Assembly: GCA_016858145.1 (NCBI GenBank)
Contig: JAEHOE010000170.1
Span: forward strand, 62,001-126,000
Direction of reading: 5' to 3'
Origin: Edaphochlamys debaryana
Taxonomy: Eukaryota > Chlorophyta > Chlorophyceae > Chlamydomonadales
DNA length: 64,000 bases
Below the pieces are notes generated by a model, which searched no databases, had not been told where the DNA came from, and saw nothing but the letters and a program-made list of their open reading frames with translations. Position numbers and translations under genes: made by a program. Position 1 is the stretch's first letter, and the number at the start of each line of letters is the position of its first letter. Positions 44,301 through 54,871 of this stretch are shown one piece after another.

Positions 44301-47300
44301 GTTCACGGTGACGGACGAAGTGACGTCATCCAACTTCATGGTGGGGTGGGGGGGAGAGGGGGAGAGGGGAGAGGGGGAGAGGGGAAGGGGTTGACGAGGT
44401 GCGACTTGAAACCAATGGCTTTCACTTGCAGGGGAATGCAGGGATGAGTCTCAGTGGATCGTGGCAACAAGGCCATTCTACCACTTACAGTACCCAGTTG
44501 CAACAAAGTCGTCACAGAGGTCGCCCGCTCACGCGTGTCAATACACACCTGCTCCCCCCCCCGCCCCCCAGACCAACCTGGCCCGGGTGGACCCCACGCT
44601 GGCGCTGCAGCCCGCCCGCGTGGAGGCGCTGCTGGGGGTGCAGGCGTTCAAGGTGGGGGTGGGAGGGGGGGAGGGGGAGGGGGGAATAGGGAGGGGGAAG
44701 GGGGGTGGTGGTGTGTTCGAGTCGATGTGTGGAGGCGCTGCTGGGGGTGCAGGCGTTCAAGGTGGGGGTGGGAGGGGGGGAGGGGGAGGGGGGCATAGGG
44801 AGGGGGAAGGGGGGTGGTGGTGTGTTCGTGTCGATGTGTGGAGGCGCTGCTGGGGGTGCAGGCGTTACAGGGTGGGGGGGAGGGGGATTGGGGCAGGGTG
44901 TGTCAAGCGGAAAGCAAGGAGCGTCCAACCTCCCATGCCCTCCTCGCCATGGCGCTTCATTGCGGTTGTATGGGAGCGCATGGCAAACGACGTCCGTGAG
45001 TGTGAGGTGACACCAACCTGCTGCCACGTGTGCCGTACACGTGCCGTACAGGATGCCCAGCTGAAGCACAACATCAACGGCTTCCTGTACTGCAACATGC
45101 CGCCGCCGCGTGTCGTACTGGGGGAGCGGCTGCGGGTGCACATGCTGTCCGTGGGCTCGGTGAGGAAAGGGGGGGGGGGGGGCGATACCTGGATCATCGG
45201 AGAGCCAAGGAAGAGACAGAGCGGCAGGGGGAGGGGGAGGGGTGATCTTGGAAGACAGAGACGGCAGCGCCAGCGAGGCTGAGGACAAGGGTCAAGGGCA
45301 GGCTGGGGATCTTGCCAATCCTCTTCAACCCCTTCTGGGCGGGGAGGGGAAGTTCCTCCGTACCCCGACTGCCCGACTGCCCCCCGCCCATAACATCATC
45401 CCCTCCCCCTCCCTCCCCAGGTCAAGGACACGCACACCCCCCACCTGGGCGGCCCCCGCTTCGAGGCCCTGGGGCAGCGGAGCGACTCGATGCAGCTCAG
45501 CCCGGGGGGCTTAGTCAGCGCTGACGTGGAGCTGACAAACCCCGGTAGGGGGGGGCGGAGGGGGGGGGCGAAGGGGGACGTCACCGGGTGGGAAGGGTGG
45601 AGGGGCGGGGTGGAAGGGGTGCTGCGTGTGTGTTTTCAGGCGTAGGGTCGGGAAGGGGCCTGGTGATCGCTGACGTGGAGGGAGGTGAGTCAGGTGTGTG
45701 TGTGGGGGGGTGAGTCGTGACGCAGTCCCCTGCGGCTGCCGGGGGCAGTGCGGGGCTGGGTGATCTCCGGTTCCTGGTCCTTTCCTCAGGCCCCTCCCCC
45801 CCCTCCCCCCCCCTCCCCCCCCTGACAGGTACGTTTGAGGTGCAGTGCCGCGTGGCGCACCACGTGATGGCGGGCATGCGCGCCCACTACATTGTCGTAC
45901 CGCCGCCAACCGCTGAATCCGGATCTGGATCTGGAACCAACACCACCGAATCCCCTTCCGCCGCCAACGCCACGGATCCCGCATCTGGATCCGCGCCGCC
46001 CTCGCCGCCGCTGCCCGTGGCCCGGAGGCCTGACGGGGAGGTGACGAGGCTCAGCGGTGTGACGAGGACGTATTACGTTCGGGTGGAGACCGTGGATTGG
46101 GATTACGCGCCCGGAGGATACATCAGGTGAGGCGCATTGGACAGGGGCGGGGGTGCCAGGCCGAGGGGGTAAAAGAAACAGCTGTGGGGTATGCGTGGTG
46201 GGATATGCGAGGTGGGGTGCAGGCGGGTTCCCTGTAGGGGCAGGCAAGGGGGAGGCAGGAAGGCAGCAGCAAAGCAGTACTCCGCGTGAAGCGGGTGAGG
46301 GGGGCCGACCAAGGCTGGCACCTCCAGGCGGCTCCTTCGCGGCAGCTGTCCAACCCCTTCCTCCCTGTAACCGGGATCACCCCACCGTCCTGCCCCTGAC
46401 AGGTGCACCCGGGTGGATCTGTCGCATGACTCATCCACCTACCTGCAGCGCGGAGCCCGCGCCCTGGGCTCGCGGTACCGGAAGGCCGTGTACAGGTGCG
46501 GTACGGCGGTACGATTTCCACGACCTTACGGCGGGGTGGATACAACCAACTCGAGGGTTAGACGGAGGTGCCTAATCAACCTCTCCTCCCCCCTCCCCTT
46601 CCCCCCCTGACAGGGAGTACACAGACGCCTCCTTCGCCACCCCCCGGCAGCAGAGGGCCTGTCACGGCCTCACGGGGCCCACCCTGGTGGCAGAGGCGAG
46701 TGGGGGGGGGGGGGGTGGAGAGGGGGATGGCGGGGGTGGTCTCAAAAGATTAGGGAATCCCGACAGGACAGATGTGGCGGCCGGCGAGGGGGGATGGGAT
46801 GGGGATGGAGGGGAATGCAGGGTGGAGGATGGAGAAGAGGCGGAGTCTTGGCCGATGAAGCGGGGTCAGAGCTGCCCTCCCTTCCCCTCATCCCCATTAC
46901 CCTTCCCCCCCCATCCCTCTCCCCCCCCTGACAGGTCGGGGACATGCTGGAGGTCCACCTGGCCAGCGCCCTCACGGACCTGCCCGGCTACGCGGTGGAT
47001 CTGTCCCCGGGGGGGGGCCTGGTCGAGGCGGGGAGCCAGGGGCCGTGCGCGGGAGGGGGCGCGCTGGCACCCGGGGAGGTGAGCGGGGCTCGATGGGGGT
47101 GGTGGGTTAGTGGGGGGGAGGGGGAAGGAGACAGGAGGGGAGAGGGTGGGAGGGGGCGCGCTGGCGCCAGGGGAGATGAGCGGGGCTCGATGGGGGAGGT
47201 TGGTTAGGGGGGGGGGTTAGAAGGGGTGAAAGGGCGATGGAAGGCGGTTAAGCTTTAGTGGATACGTGTGTAGACGCCAACCCCCTGTGGCCCGCTCCCA

Positions 47301-49906
47301 CAGTCACATCTCTTGCCCCACATCGCCCCTCGCCCTGCCCTCCCCCCCTCCGCAGTCCTGCACGTACCGCTGGCTGGTGCCGGAGAGCGCGGGGCCGGGG
47401 CCGGGTAGGCGGGGGAATGGGGGGAAACGGAGAGGGGGGGAAGGGCGCAGAGATGGATGAACAGGAGATAAAGAGGCCAAAGCGGAAGGGAAGCAAGGGG
47501 GGGAGGGCGCTGAAGGTGGCCAGGGACGGGGGCTGAGGGGAGGGGAGGACGCCCTCGCTTCAGGACACAGCCTTCCGTCACATCCTGCGCCACCCGCGGC
47601 TTGCTGCCCCGCACTTGCTACCCTCTCACCGGCGGTCCGGCGCTGACGTGACCCCCTGCACACGCACCCATACACACACACGCTCCCCCCTTTCCCCCCT
47701 CATCCCCCCCCCAGCCGACTTCAACACGGTCGCCTACGCCTACACCAGCGCCGCTGACGTGGCCCGGGCCCCCTCGCTGGGGCTGGCGGGGTTGCTGGTG
47801 GTGGCGGGGAGGGGGCAGCTGGTGGAGGTGAGGGGGGGGGTTGGGGGGGGAGTAAGTAGGGGAGGGGGCAAGGGAGGAAGCTGGTGGGGCTGAGGAGGGG
47901 GAGGGGGAGGCAAGGCATCAGCGGGTGCCGTCCTCTAGTACCCGCGCTTTGCGTCCACCTGCTGGTGGGGTTGGGGGGCGGGGGGAAGCAGGGGGCGGGG
48001 TAGAGGTTGTAAGGTGCGTTGGAGGCCCCGTCTTCTCACCCGCTAGCCCCGGCAACCACACATTCTTGCCGCCCCCCAACCTCCGTCCTCCATTTCCCCC
48101 TGTTCCCCCTGTTTGCCCCTGTCCCCCCCCCCCCAGGCCCCCAGCGGCGAGGTCCTGCCCCGGGGCGTGGACGTGATGCTGCCCCTGTACTGGCAGGTGG
48201 GGGGGGAGGGGGGGAGCGGCGTGGGGGAGGGGGGGACCCGAAGTCGGTTACAGCAGGCGGGGCGCATAGGTGCAAGCCCTTCCTACCCACCCTGTCCCCC
48301 CATCAACCCAACACCGCCCGCACACGCACACCTTTTCTCCCCGTGTTCGCCCCTCGTGTCTCCCCCCCCCCTCCCCACCTCCCCACCTCCCCACCCCCCC
48401 CCCATAGATCATGGATGAGAACTCCTCCCCCTACCTGGCCGCCAACATCGCAGCGGCGGGGCTCAACGAGTCGGCCCTGGGAAACCTCAAGGCGAGGGGG
48501 GGAGGGGCGGGGAACTGGAGGGGAAAGAGGGATGTCGTGTATGTGTATATATGCGTGGCTGCGGTGTGGGCGGGTCTCACTGAGTCGGCACTGGGAAACC
48601 TCAAGGCGAGGGGGAAGTGGGGGGCGGGGGGCAAAAGGGCAGCACGGGAGCCCGGGGGGCGGGAGAGCGTGTTGGAAGACGCCATGCTGCTCCGCCCCAA
48701 CCAGCTGTTCCTCCCCACACATGCCTCTTCCGTCCTGCCCTCCCCCCCTCCTCCTCAGGAGAACCACGGGGAGGACGGCATGGGAGCCACCAACGCCGAT
48801 GTGGGTCGGGTGGGCCCGAGGGGAAACCGGTAGAGGGAGGGAGCGGAACCGTAGTGGGGACCCTATTTCCCTGGTATAAGCCATCGTTATCCTCCTTGGT
48901 GACCCCGCTCCCTCTCCCCCCTCCCCCCCCCTGTCAGGCCATGCACCAGGCGCACGGCGCCATGGGGGGCGACTTCCACGTGAGGCCCAGGCCTCAGGGG
49001 AAGGGGGGGGAGGAGGGAGGGGGGGGCGTGTTTGGAAGGGGGAAGACGGCAACAGGGGGGTGGAGGATACCGCCTTCCTAATTAGTAACCACCAACCGCC
49101 AACCGCAGGAGTCCAACCGCATCCACGCCATCAACGGCTTCACGTACTGCAACCTGCCCCGGCCCAAGGTCCGGTCGGGGCAGACGGTGCGCTGGCTGCA
49201 CCTGGCGTACGGCAGCGAGTCCGAGTTCCACTCGCCGTACTTTGAGAATCAGGTCGTACAGGTACGGACATGAGAGCGAGGTGCGGTGTCCTCGCCAAGC
49301 CCTGGCCACTGACGATGCGTGGCACACAACCTCTCGGGTCTCGCCCATCCCCCTCGCGCGCCCTCCTGCCAAACACACCTACCCCCCTGCCCCTCCCTCC
49401 CGCTCTCCCCCCTCACCCCCCCTCCAGGCCGACCGCATGGGCTGGAGCACGCTGCCCTCCCTCATGCCCTCCACCGCCCGGGTGTCAGACATGCGAGCAG
49501 GTGCGCGCACGTGTGTAAGGCTGGTCGGCCTTGGGGCAGGGGGGTCGAGATCCAATGAGAGACGGGGGACGAGGGAGCAGGTGCAGGGGTGAGGGTGAGG
49601 GGAACGAGGCCTGGGTGGGGTGGGGTGGGCTTCGGTATCCAGCGGAAGGGTGCAGGGTGCAGACTGCAGGGGTGAGGGTGAGGCGGGGAAGGCCTCCGTG
49701 GGGAGCTGAATGCCCGCGGCGGTGCCCCCAGTCGTAGGGGGGGAGTGGAGAGAGTGGATCTTTGCTCGGCCTCGGCCTGGGCTTGTCATGCCGACCGCTT
49801 GCGCTCACCATGCCCGACAGGCGCCCCCGGCACGTGGCTGCTGTACTGCGACGTACACCATGACTACGAGGCGGGCATGATCGGCCAGTTTGACGTGGAG
49901 GCGTAG
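38388..49906 (+). CDS. FOX1: Six-domain multicopper ferroxidase (FOX1 type)
   Basis: Ceruloplasmin/hephaestin-like enzyme that oxidises Fe(II) for high-affinity iron uptake at the plasma membrane with the FTR1 permease. There are 33 exons (first 38388-38642, 39081-39224, 39414-39732; last 49428-49500, 49821-49906), all phases closing, about 1206 aa. An N-terminal hydrophobic segment ([20 protein letters not shown]) after a basic stretch acts as signal anchor. Six cupredoxin domains follow. Domain 2 has a full type-1 plus trinuclear set ([24 protein letters not shown]). Domain 3 has the partner HxH pairs (LHAHGV; LYHGHL). Domain 4 has a type-1-like site ([11 protein letters not shown]). Domain 6 is degenerate ([12 protein letters not shown]). 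GSGSGSG linkers lie in domains 1 and 4/5. Two introns begin with GC (46696, 48492). Many junction duplications. Confidence 0.95.
40050..40245 (+). repeat. Duplicated exon end and donor, FOX1 exon 4
   Basis: The exon end [10 protein letters not shown] plus GTGGGA (to 40090) is echoed by [10 protein letters not shown] plus GTAGGG ending at 40229, 139 bp downstream. Confidence 0.88.
40990..41135 (+). repeat. Duplicated exon end and donor, FOX1 exon 6
   Basis: The segment CCACTGGCACGG..GTGGAG plus GTGGG and the following CTTGGGCGTTG recur 89 bp downstream (exon end 41017, copy end 41106). Confidence 0.85.
42057..42245 (+). repeat. Duplicated 3' splice site and exon start, FOX1 exon 10
   Basis: The acceptor and exon start at 42193-42240 are preceded by a diverged copy (GCAG then GCCCTGCCGCGCCCCCTCC) at 42057-42100, 136 bp upstream. 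Confidence 0.7.
44572..44880 (+). repeat. Triplicated exon end and donor, FOX1 exon 18
   Basis: Three tandem copies of a ~108 bp unit. The exon end GTGGAGGCGCTGCTGGGGGT..GCGTTCAAG plus GTGGGG at 44620-44672 recurs at 44729-44780 and 44838-44880. The last copy has lost the clean AAG-GT junction. Confidence 0.95.
47050..47210 (+). repeat. Duplicated exon end, FOX1 exon 24
   Basis: The exon end GGCGCGCTGGCACCCGGGGAG plus GTGAGCGGGG (ends 47078) recurs 97 bp downstream. In the copy the donor GT has become AT. Confidence 0.92.
48461..48625 (+). repeat. Duplicated exon end, FOX1 exon 28
   Basis: The exon end ESALGNLK plus GCGAGG (ends 48491) recurs as ESALGNLK plus GCGAGG ending at 48605, 114 bp downstream. 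Both have a GC rather than GT donor. Confidence 0.92.
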
Positions 49907-51369
49907 TCGTACTGCCGTACCGCACACTGGGAGGCGCATACGGGAGGGCTGTGGTGTGGCCGCCACCCTGGCCGCCACCCTGACACCCGCGACCAGGGGT
50001 CCCATGGGGGTCACGGCGAGGGGTCATTGGCGGAGGATGTGGGGAGGGAGCCAAGGACTGTCGTTGTGGCGGGTGGAGGGGCGGCGGCGCGGAGCCTGGA
50101 GGGGGGGGGTGCACATCCGCAGTGGGGTGGACTTCGGTCGGACCCCATCACAAGGGGGAGCTGCGTGGTGGGGAGTTTCAGTAAGACAGGAGCTAGTTGT
50201 TCAGGGGTAGGGTAGCCTCTGGCAGGGAGGGAGGAGGCGTGATGACCGCAATGGTGCATCGGCTGGGACCAAGCAGCGCAGGTTAAGACGCAATGGGAGC
50301 ACTATGCGCAGGGCTGCTATCCTAATGACTCATGATGACGGGCCGCCCGGGAACACGCATGTGAACAAGAACGCGCTCCACGTGATAGTCTTAACGGCAG
50401 GTTATGCCCCTACTTCAGGTATGCTAGAGGGGATCGGGGGACCTAACCATTGCGTCATGCGTGCTCTGTGCGGTATAGTTACTGCATTGAGCCCTCATTG
50501 GCTCTGCTCTGCCTCGAGTGCGGGGCCAAGGGTGAAGTGCTTTGTGTAGGTGTAGGCTTTGTAGGTATAGCCAGGCACGGTGCAGCGGATGTCATTATTG
50601 TTACCTTTACTGGGGAGAGGTGGCGTGGAGCCGGTCAGTGCGAGCCGTGCCTGTCTGTCTGAATGAGGTCGCAGCACTGTCATAGTGAAGTGGAGAGCAA
50701 AGGCCCAATCTGGGGCCCAGGGAGAGGTGGCGTCACACTCCCTTGTTACATGCCGTGTTACACGCCGTGTTACAATTGCCCCACGGCATACCCCAGGCAG
50801 GCGAGTAAGGTCACTGCATCCCTAGTTAGCTAAGCGACGGTCAGGGCTGATGAAGAAAGCGAAGAGATGGGGGATCAATGGTCAAGTGGCGTAGAGGAAC
50901 CAGGAGCACAGGCCGCACAGGCCCCCCCGAATAGCAGGAAGGCCCGGCCTACCTCTGCAACCAAGAAAGGCTAAAGCAAGGAAGACAGTGCAGAGGTGAA
51001 AGAGCCGAAGACAAGAATCAATAGGTGCAGCCGCTACCAGCCTATGAAATTATGATAATGCTGTCCAGATGGTTGTTCCATTCCAGAGGAACTCCCATGC
51101 CCCTTCGTCAGCACCTGGTGCCACCCACCCACCAATGCTGCCGCACGTCCATCTCCCAGCCATGCCGCGCAAGCCCACGGCACCCACCGCTGGCCCTCGC
51201 TCGCTCAATTGCCCACCGATATGCTCCGACCTGGCCCCGGCCTGACCCCCTCGAAACCGCACCCCAGCCGCACCTGTCTCCAGCCCCGGCCCCCCGTGAA
51301 CGGCCGTCTGCTAAACACACGCCCGAGTTGGCACTACTTCCCCAGCCCCTTCTCCATGTGAGCTCTGCC
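49907..51369. other. Convergent intergenic region, 3' UTRs
   Basis: Between the stops of FOX1 (+) and the Ala-rich gene (-). A short open frame at 50867-50974 (36 codons with stop, Lys-rich end) has no start context or homology that I recognise. No supported gene. Confidence 0.5.
50746..50774 (-). terminator. Three tandem TGTAA poly(A) signals
   Basis: On the - strand, TGTAA occurs three times at exactly 12 bp spacing (50774-50770, 50762-50758, 50750-50746), embedded in a TGTAACACGGCG-like unit. Likely 3' end signals of the gene whose stop is at 51370. Confidence 0.6.
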
Positions 51370-53557
51370 TCACGCCGCGTCCCAAGGCGACGGTGGCTGC
51401 GCCCCGAACGCCTCCACGGGAGGGCGGTGAGGGCGGGACTGCGGCTGCCGCCACTGCGCCCCCGCACCCTGCTGCGCCGCCTCCGCCTCCGCCAGGCGCC
51501 GCTCCAGCCGCTGCCGCCGCTCCGCCCAGTCCTGCATGGCCTGTTCCGCCTGCTCCTGGGCCTGCTGGGCCTCGTGGGCCTCCTGGGCCTGCTGGGCCTC
51601 GTGGGCCTCCTGGCCCTGCTGGGCCTGTACCTCCGCGCTCATCGGCTCCTGCTCCTGCCAGCAGCCCACCTCCTCCTGCTGGCTCGGCTCCTCGCCCTGG
51701 GCCCACGCGGGCCCCGCCTCCGCCGCATGCGACAGCGGCGGCGGCGGTGGCGGCGCGGCAGCGGCGGCGCCCGCCAGCGGCGGCGGCGGTACGGCACCCA
51801 TGGCCGCCGCCCCCTTGGTCTTGAGCTCGTGCAGCCGCCAGCGGAGGAGGTCCAGCGCCTGGCGGTACGCCTCGGGCGGCTGCCGGCTGCCGTACACCTC
51901 CCCAGATCCAGACTCAGATCCAGATCCAGATGCATAGTGGTGAATGCCGTACATGTATCCGCCGGATCCGATGGGGCCCATGGATCCGAGATCCAGGTCG
52001 AGCCCGAGGCCAGCCGTATCGGGAAGGCCCCAGGAGGACGCCGGGGACGGGGTTGGGCGGTGTGGGGATGACGTCTGCGGCTGGGCCGCGGCGGCGGCGG
52101 CAGCGGCGCCATTGGCGGGGCTGGCGGTGCCGCTGCTGCGGACGTGACGGTGGGCGGCGCCTGCCTCCGCCGCGGCGGCGGCAGCCAGCGTTGAAGCCAT
52201 CCAGCCCTGGGCCCGGGCGCGAGTGGCAACCGCCGCCTCCGCCGCCGCCGCCGCGGCCGCCGCGTCGGCCGCCGCCGTCGTCGCCTTCACGGCCGCGGCG
52301 GCAGCCCGCTGCGCGGACGCCCTGAATGCGGACGTGACGTCGCCCCCCGCGGCGGTGGTGGCGGCGGCGGTGCCCGTGTGGCGGAAGTGGGGTCCGGATC
52401 GCGAGGGCAGGTGGCCGCCAGGGTATGCGCCGGCGGCTGAGGCGGGGACGGGCAGGGACACGCCCCAGGCGCAGGGCTCGGCAGCGGCGGAGCCAGCGGC
52501 GGCGGCAGAGGCGGCGGCGGTGGCGGCGGCGGAAGGAGCAGCGGTTTCGCGCCATGCGGCGGAGGCAGAGGGGGCGGGCGGGGCCGCGTTCGAGGCGGCG
52601 ACGCCTCGGCTGCCGGAGCTGGGGCGGCCGCCGGAACGCGGGGCTGCCGCTGAGCCCACGCCGTGGTGCGGCTCGAGGCCTGCGGGCCTGGGCCCGGCGG
52701 GGCCCGGGCTGGGCCCGGCGGGGCCTGGGCTGGGGTACGGCTGGCCGTTGAGCGTCACGGACACGGTCCCGTCGGGGCCTGGCGCCACGTCGACGCTGAG
52801 GGAGAGGTTGAGGCTGAGCCGCACCGAGTGGCCGGCAGCGGCGGCGGCGGGGCGGGGCCCGCGGCGAGCCTGCGAGTGGAGAGACGGGGGTGGAGGTTTA
52901 GGCGGACGAGGACGATTAGGGTCATTGGATCCGACGTTCAAGTCATACATTCTGGGCCAAAGTCTCAGCTGAGGTAGGTGTAGGACTGGACAGGCAGGGG
53001 ACCAAGGCCCTCTACGGAGCAGCTTCTCGCCTTCTCGGCTCAGCGGGCTGAAGAACAGGAGGGGCGGGACCCGGCCCAAGCCACTCAACCTGTCGTCCCG
53101 CCCTGCTCGCGCGTATGCAGGGATGCAGTGTGCGGCTCCCCCACCATGCCCACACGGTCCCTGCGGTCACCTACCCGGGGTGGGAGCGCGGAGCGAGGCG
53201 GGGCGCTGACCAGGGCCGAGCCGCCAGCGCGCGTGTGGGGGGCCGCGGAGGCGCGGGGCGCGGGCAGGCATCCGGGGGTGCAGCCGCCCTGGGGGAAGGC
53301 GTGGAGGCAAAGGGATGCAGGGCGAGGAGGGAGGCACGAGATGAGATCTTGAAGGCAGAACAAGGGCTGGGCTTCCCTGTCCCCAAGCTATGCGTTCCTG
53401 TCCCAGAGCTAGGCGGCTTTCTCCCTCGTACGGCAGATGTACGGCAGCTCACCCATGGCCGGTTGGCGCTCGTGCTGCAGCGAGGACCGCCGCCGGCGCT
53501 GCTGGATGCGGACAGCGCGGCAGACGGCGAGCCGCGGGCCCGGCTTCCCCCGGGCAT
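51370..53557 (-). CDS. Ala-rich low-complexity protein with C-terminal coiled coil
   Basis: No family recognised. The main exon is 52869-51370, entered by a clean C-rich acceptor in phase 0. A possible first exon is 53557-53453 (MPGGSRARGSPSAALSASSS), whose GTGAGC donor fits the phase; reading through from an ATG at 52950 (MYDLNVGSNDPNRP) is the alternative. Order of features: a short beta-like motif (RLSLNLSLSVDVAPGPDGTV), long Ala-rich helices, a GSGSESGSG stretch encoded by GGATCT-type repeats, then a helix (EAYRQALDLLRWRLHELKTK) and a Gln/Glu/Ala coiled coil with a repeated QEAHEAQQA unit ending in ERRQRLERRLAEAEAAQQ. Third-position GC is very high, as for its neighbours. Could be a nuclear or cytoskeletal scaffold, but this is a guess. 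Three TGTAA signals lie downstream. Confidence 0.55.
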
Positions 53558-53779
53558 GCGGCTGCTGACGTGGCAGGAGGGGGAGGCCGAGGCGCTGGTG
53601 GTAGGGGGTGCGCTGGCAGAGGCGCCGTGGAGAGCGGGCTGCGGCTTGCCGTGTCGAGGCGGCAGGCTCCGGCTCCGACGGCCCTGTGCGTGAGGCGGGT
53701 GAAGGGGTGAGGCGGGCGAGGGTCATGTCCGGGGCATTGGAGCAGGCCAGCTAAGGGCGGGTCACGTCGACAGGTCACA

Positions 53780-54247
53780 TCAGGCTTCGTGGCTTCGTAA
53801 AACGCCTGTACCGGTAGAGCTTGTTGAGAGTTGGGCCAGGACTTCGCTCACCATCAGGTATCGCGGCAGGCCGACGCTAATGGCAAGGAGCGCCAGACCG
53901 CAGCCGATCGCGGTCCGCAGATGCTTGGACATGCCCTCGCCCACGATGTCGGCCGATTGTGCCGTTGGCTGGTTATGGGAAGGCCTCGTGGAGACTTCGG
54001 GGGAATCCTCCACCAGGCTGGCCTCCGGGGCGGTCGGGGCATGGGCGGGGTCGGCGCGTTGGGTTGGGGTCGTGTCAGTCGCGGAATCAAGCTGGGGGTC
54101 GCGAGGAGAGCTGTCGTCGGTGATTGCCAGGATCACGCATGCAGCTTGCTGTATAGCTACAGTGGCGGCCACAGCAAGCAGTGTCGCTGTTTTGGTCGCG
54201 GCACGCGTGGCCACTTGCGCAATAGGCATCGCCATCAGGAGAGCCAT
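53780..54247 (-). CDS. Possible small membrane protein
   Basis: Single-exon open frame of 155 codons, not recognised. Two hydrophobic segments flank a Ser/Thr/Pro/Asp-rich loop: residues about 5-45 (Ala-rich, TATLLAVAATVAI) and about 110-135 (HLRTAIGCGLALLAISVGL). An ATG with further in-frame ATGs begins it. The composition looks protein-like, but an open frame of equal length exists on the other strand, so it is uncertain. Confidence 0.33.
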   Translation of the reverse strand: MALLMAMPIAQVATRAATKTATLLAVAATVAIQQAACVILAITDDSSPRDPQLDSATDTTPTQRADPAHAPTAPEASLVEDSPEVSTRPSHNQPTAQSADIVGEGMSKHLRTAIGCGLALLAISVGLPRYLMVSEVLAQLSTSSTGTGVLRSHEA

Positions 54248-54871
54248 CAGCTTGAGCTCAAGCGGGCAAGGTCCAGCAGTGTGGTCAGGTCAGTGAGCTG
54301 ATGATGTTATGGTCTTATGGAGGCTTGTTGCCCGGGTATGCCGCGAAGAGCTCGGCGGCCAGCCTTCATAGCGCCCAAGCTCGCTCGCGGTCACGTCGGA
54401 GCACGGCAGGGCCATGCCATGCAGACTGCCAAGCCCGAAACCCTTCCAGCAACGCACATGGTCCAAGCCCTGGACGCGGGGCGCATCGGGTAAGCCCGGC
54501 TGCGCACGTCCATCCGCGCAAACCATCCCTGCGCTTCATACGCGTGCCCGTTGGCGTGGGAAGGCTTGTTGCGTCTTACACTCACTGTGCGACCTTCAGG
54601 AGCGTGAAGATGCATGTAGCTGCGGCGGGGGCTGGAAGGGCGCGAGGGGAGCCCAGTGAGGCCCAGGCACGACCCGGGCAGCTGCCCACGGCCGTACCAA
54701 CCGCTTCACGGCGGCACGCTCTGGCTATAGGAGGCCCTGCGGTGACGGCAGCGAGTGCAAGGACGAGGTGATATCCTCATAAGGCCCCAGGAACCACGAC
54801 ACGAGCTCGGAGCGCGCCAAGCACACTGCGAGCGAAGATTGCGAGGCGCGACCGCCCACACGCTGGCAAGC
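54248..54871. other. Intergenic, upstream of the Cys-rich gene
   Basis: No supported gene or element seen apart from the expected promoter of the gene starting at 54872. Confidence 0.5.

Noticed and set aside
38388..49906. Reading the six ferroxidase domains as two or three separate genes
   Set aside because: All 33 exons join in phase without an internal stop, and the domain order matches a single six-domain protein.
50867..50974. Short Lys-ended open frame (36 codons)
   Set aside because: Too short, with no homology or splice context to support it.
53115..53693. 192-codon open frame on the + strand beside the Ala-rich gene
   Set aside because: No family; overlaps a plausible first exon of the - strand gene with a phase-compatible donor.
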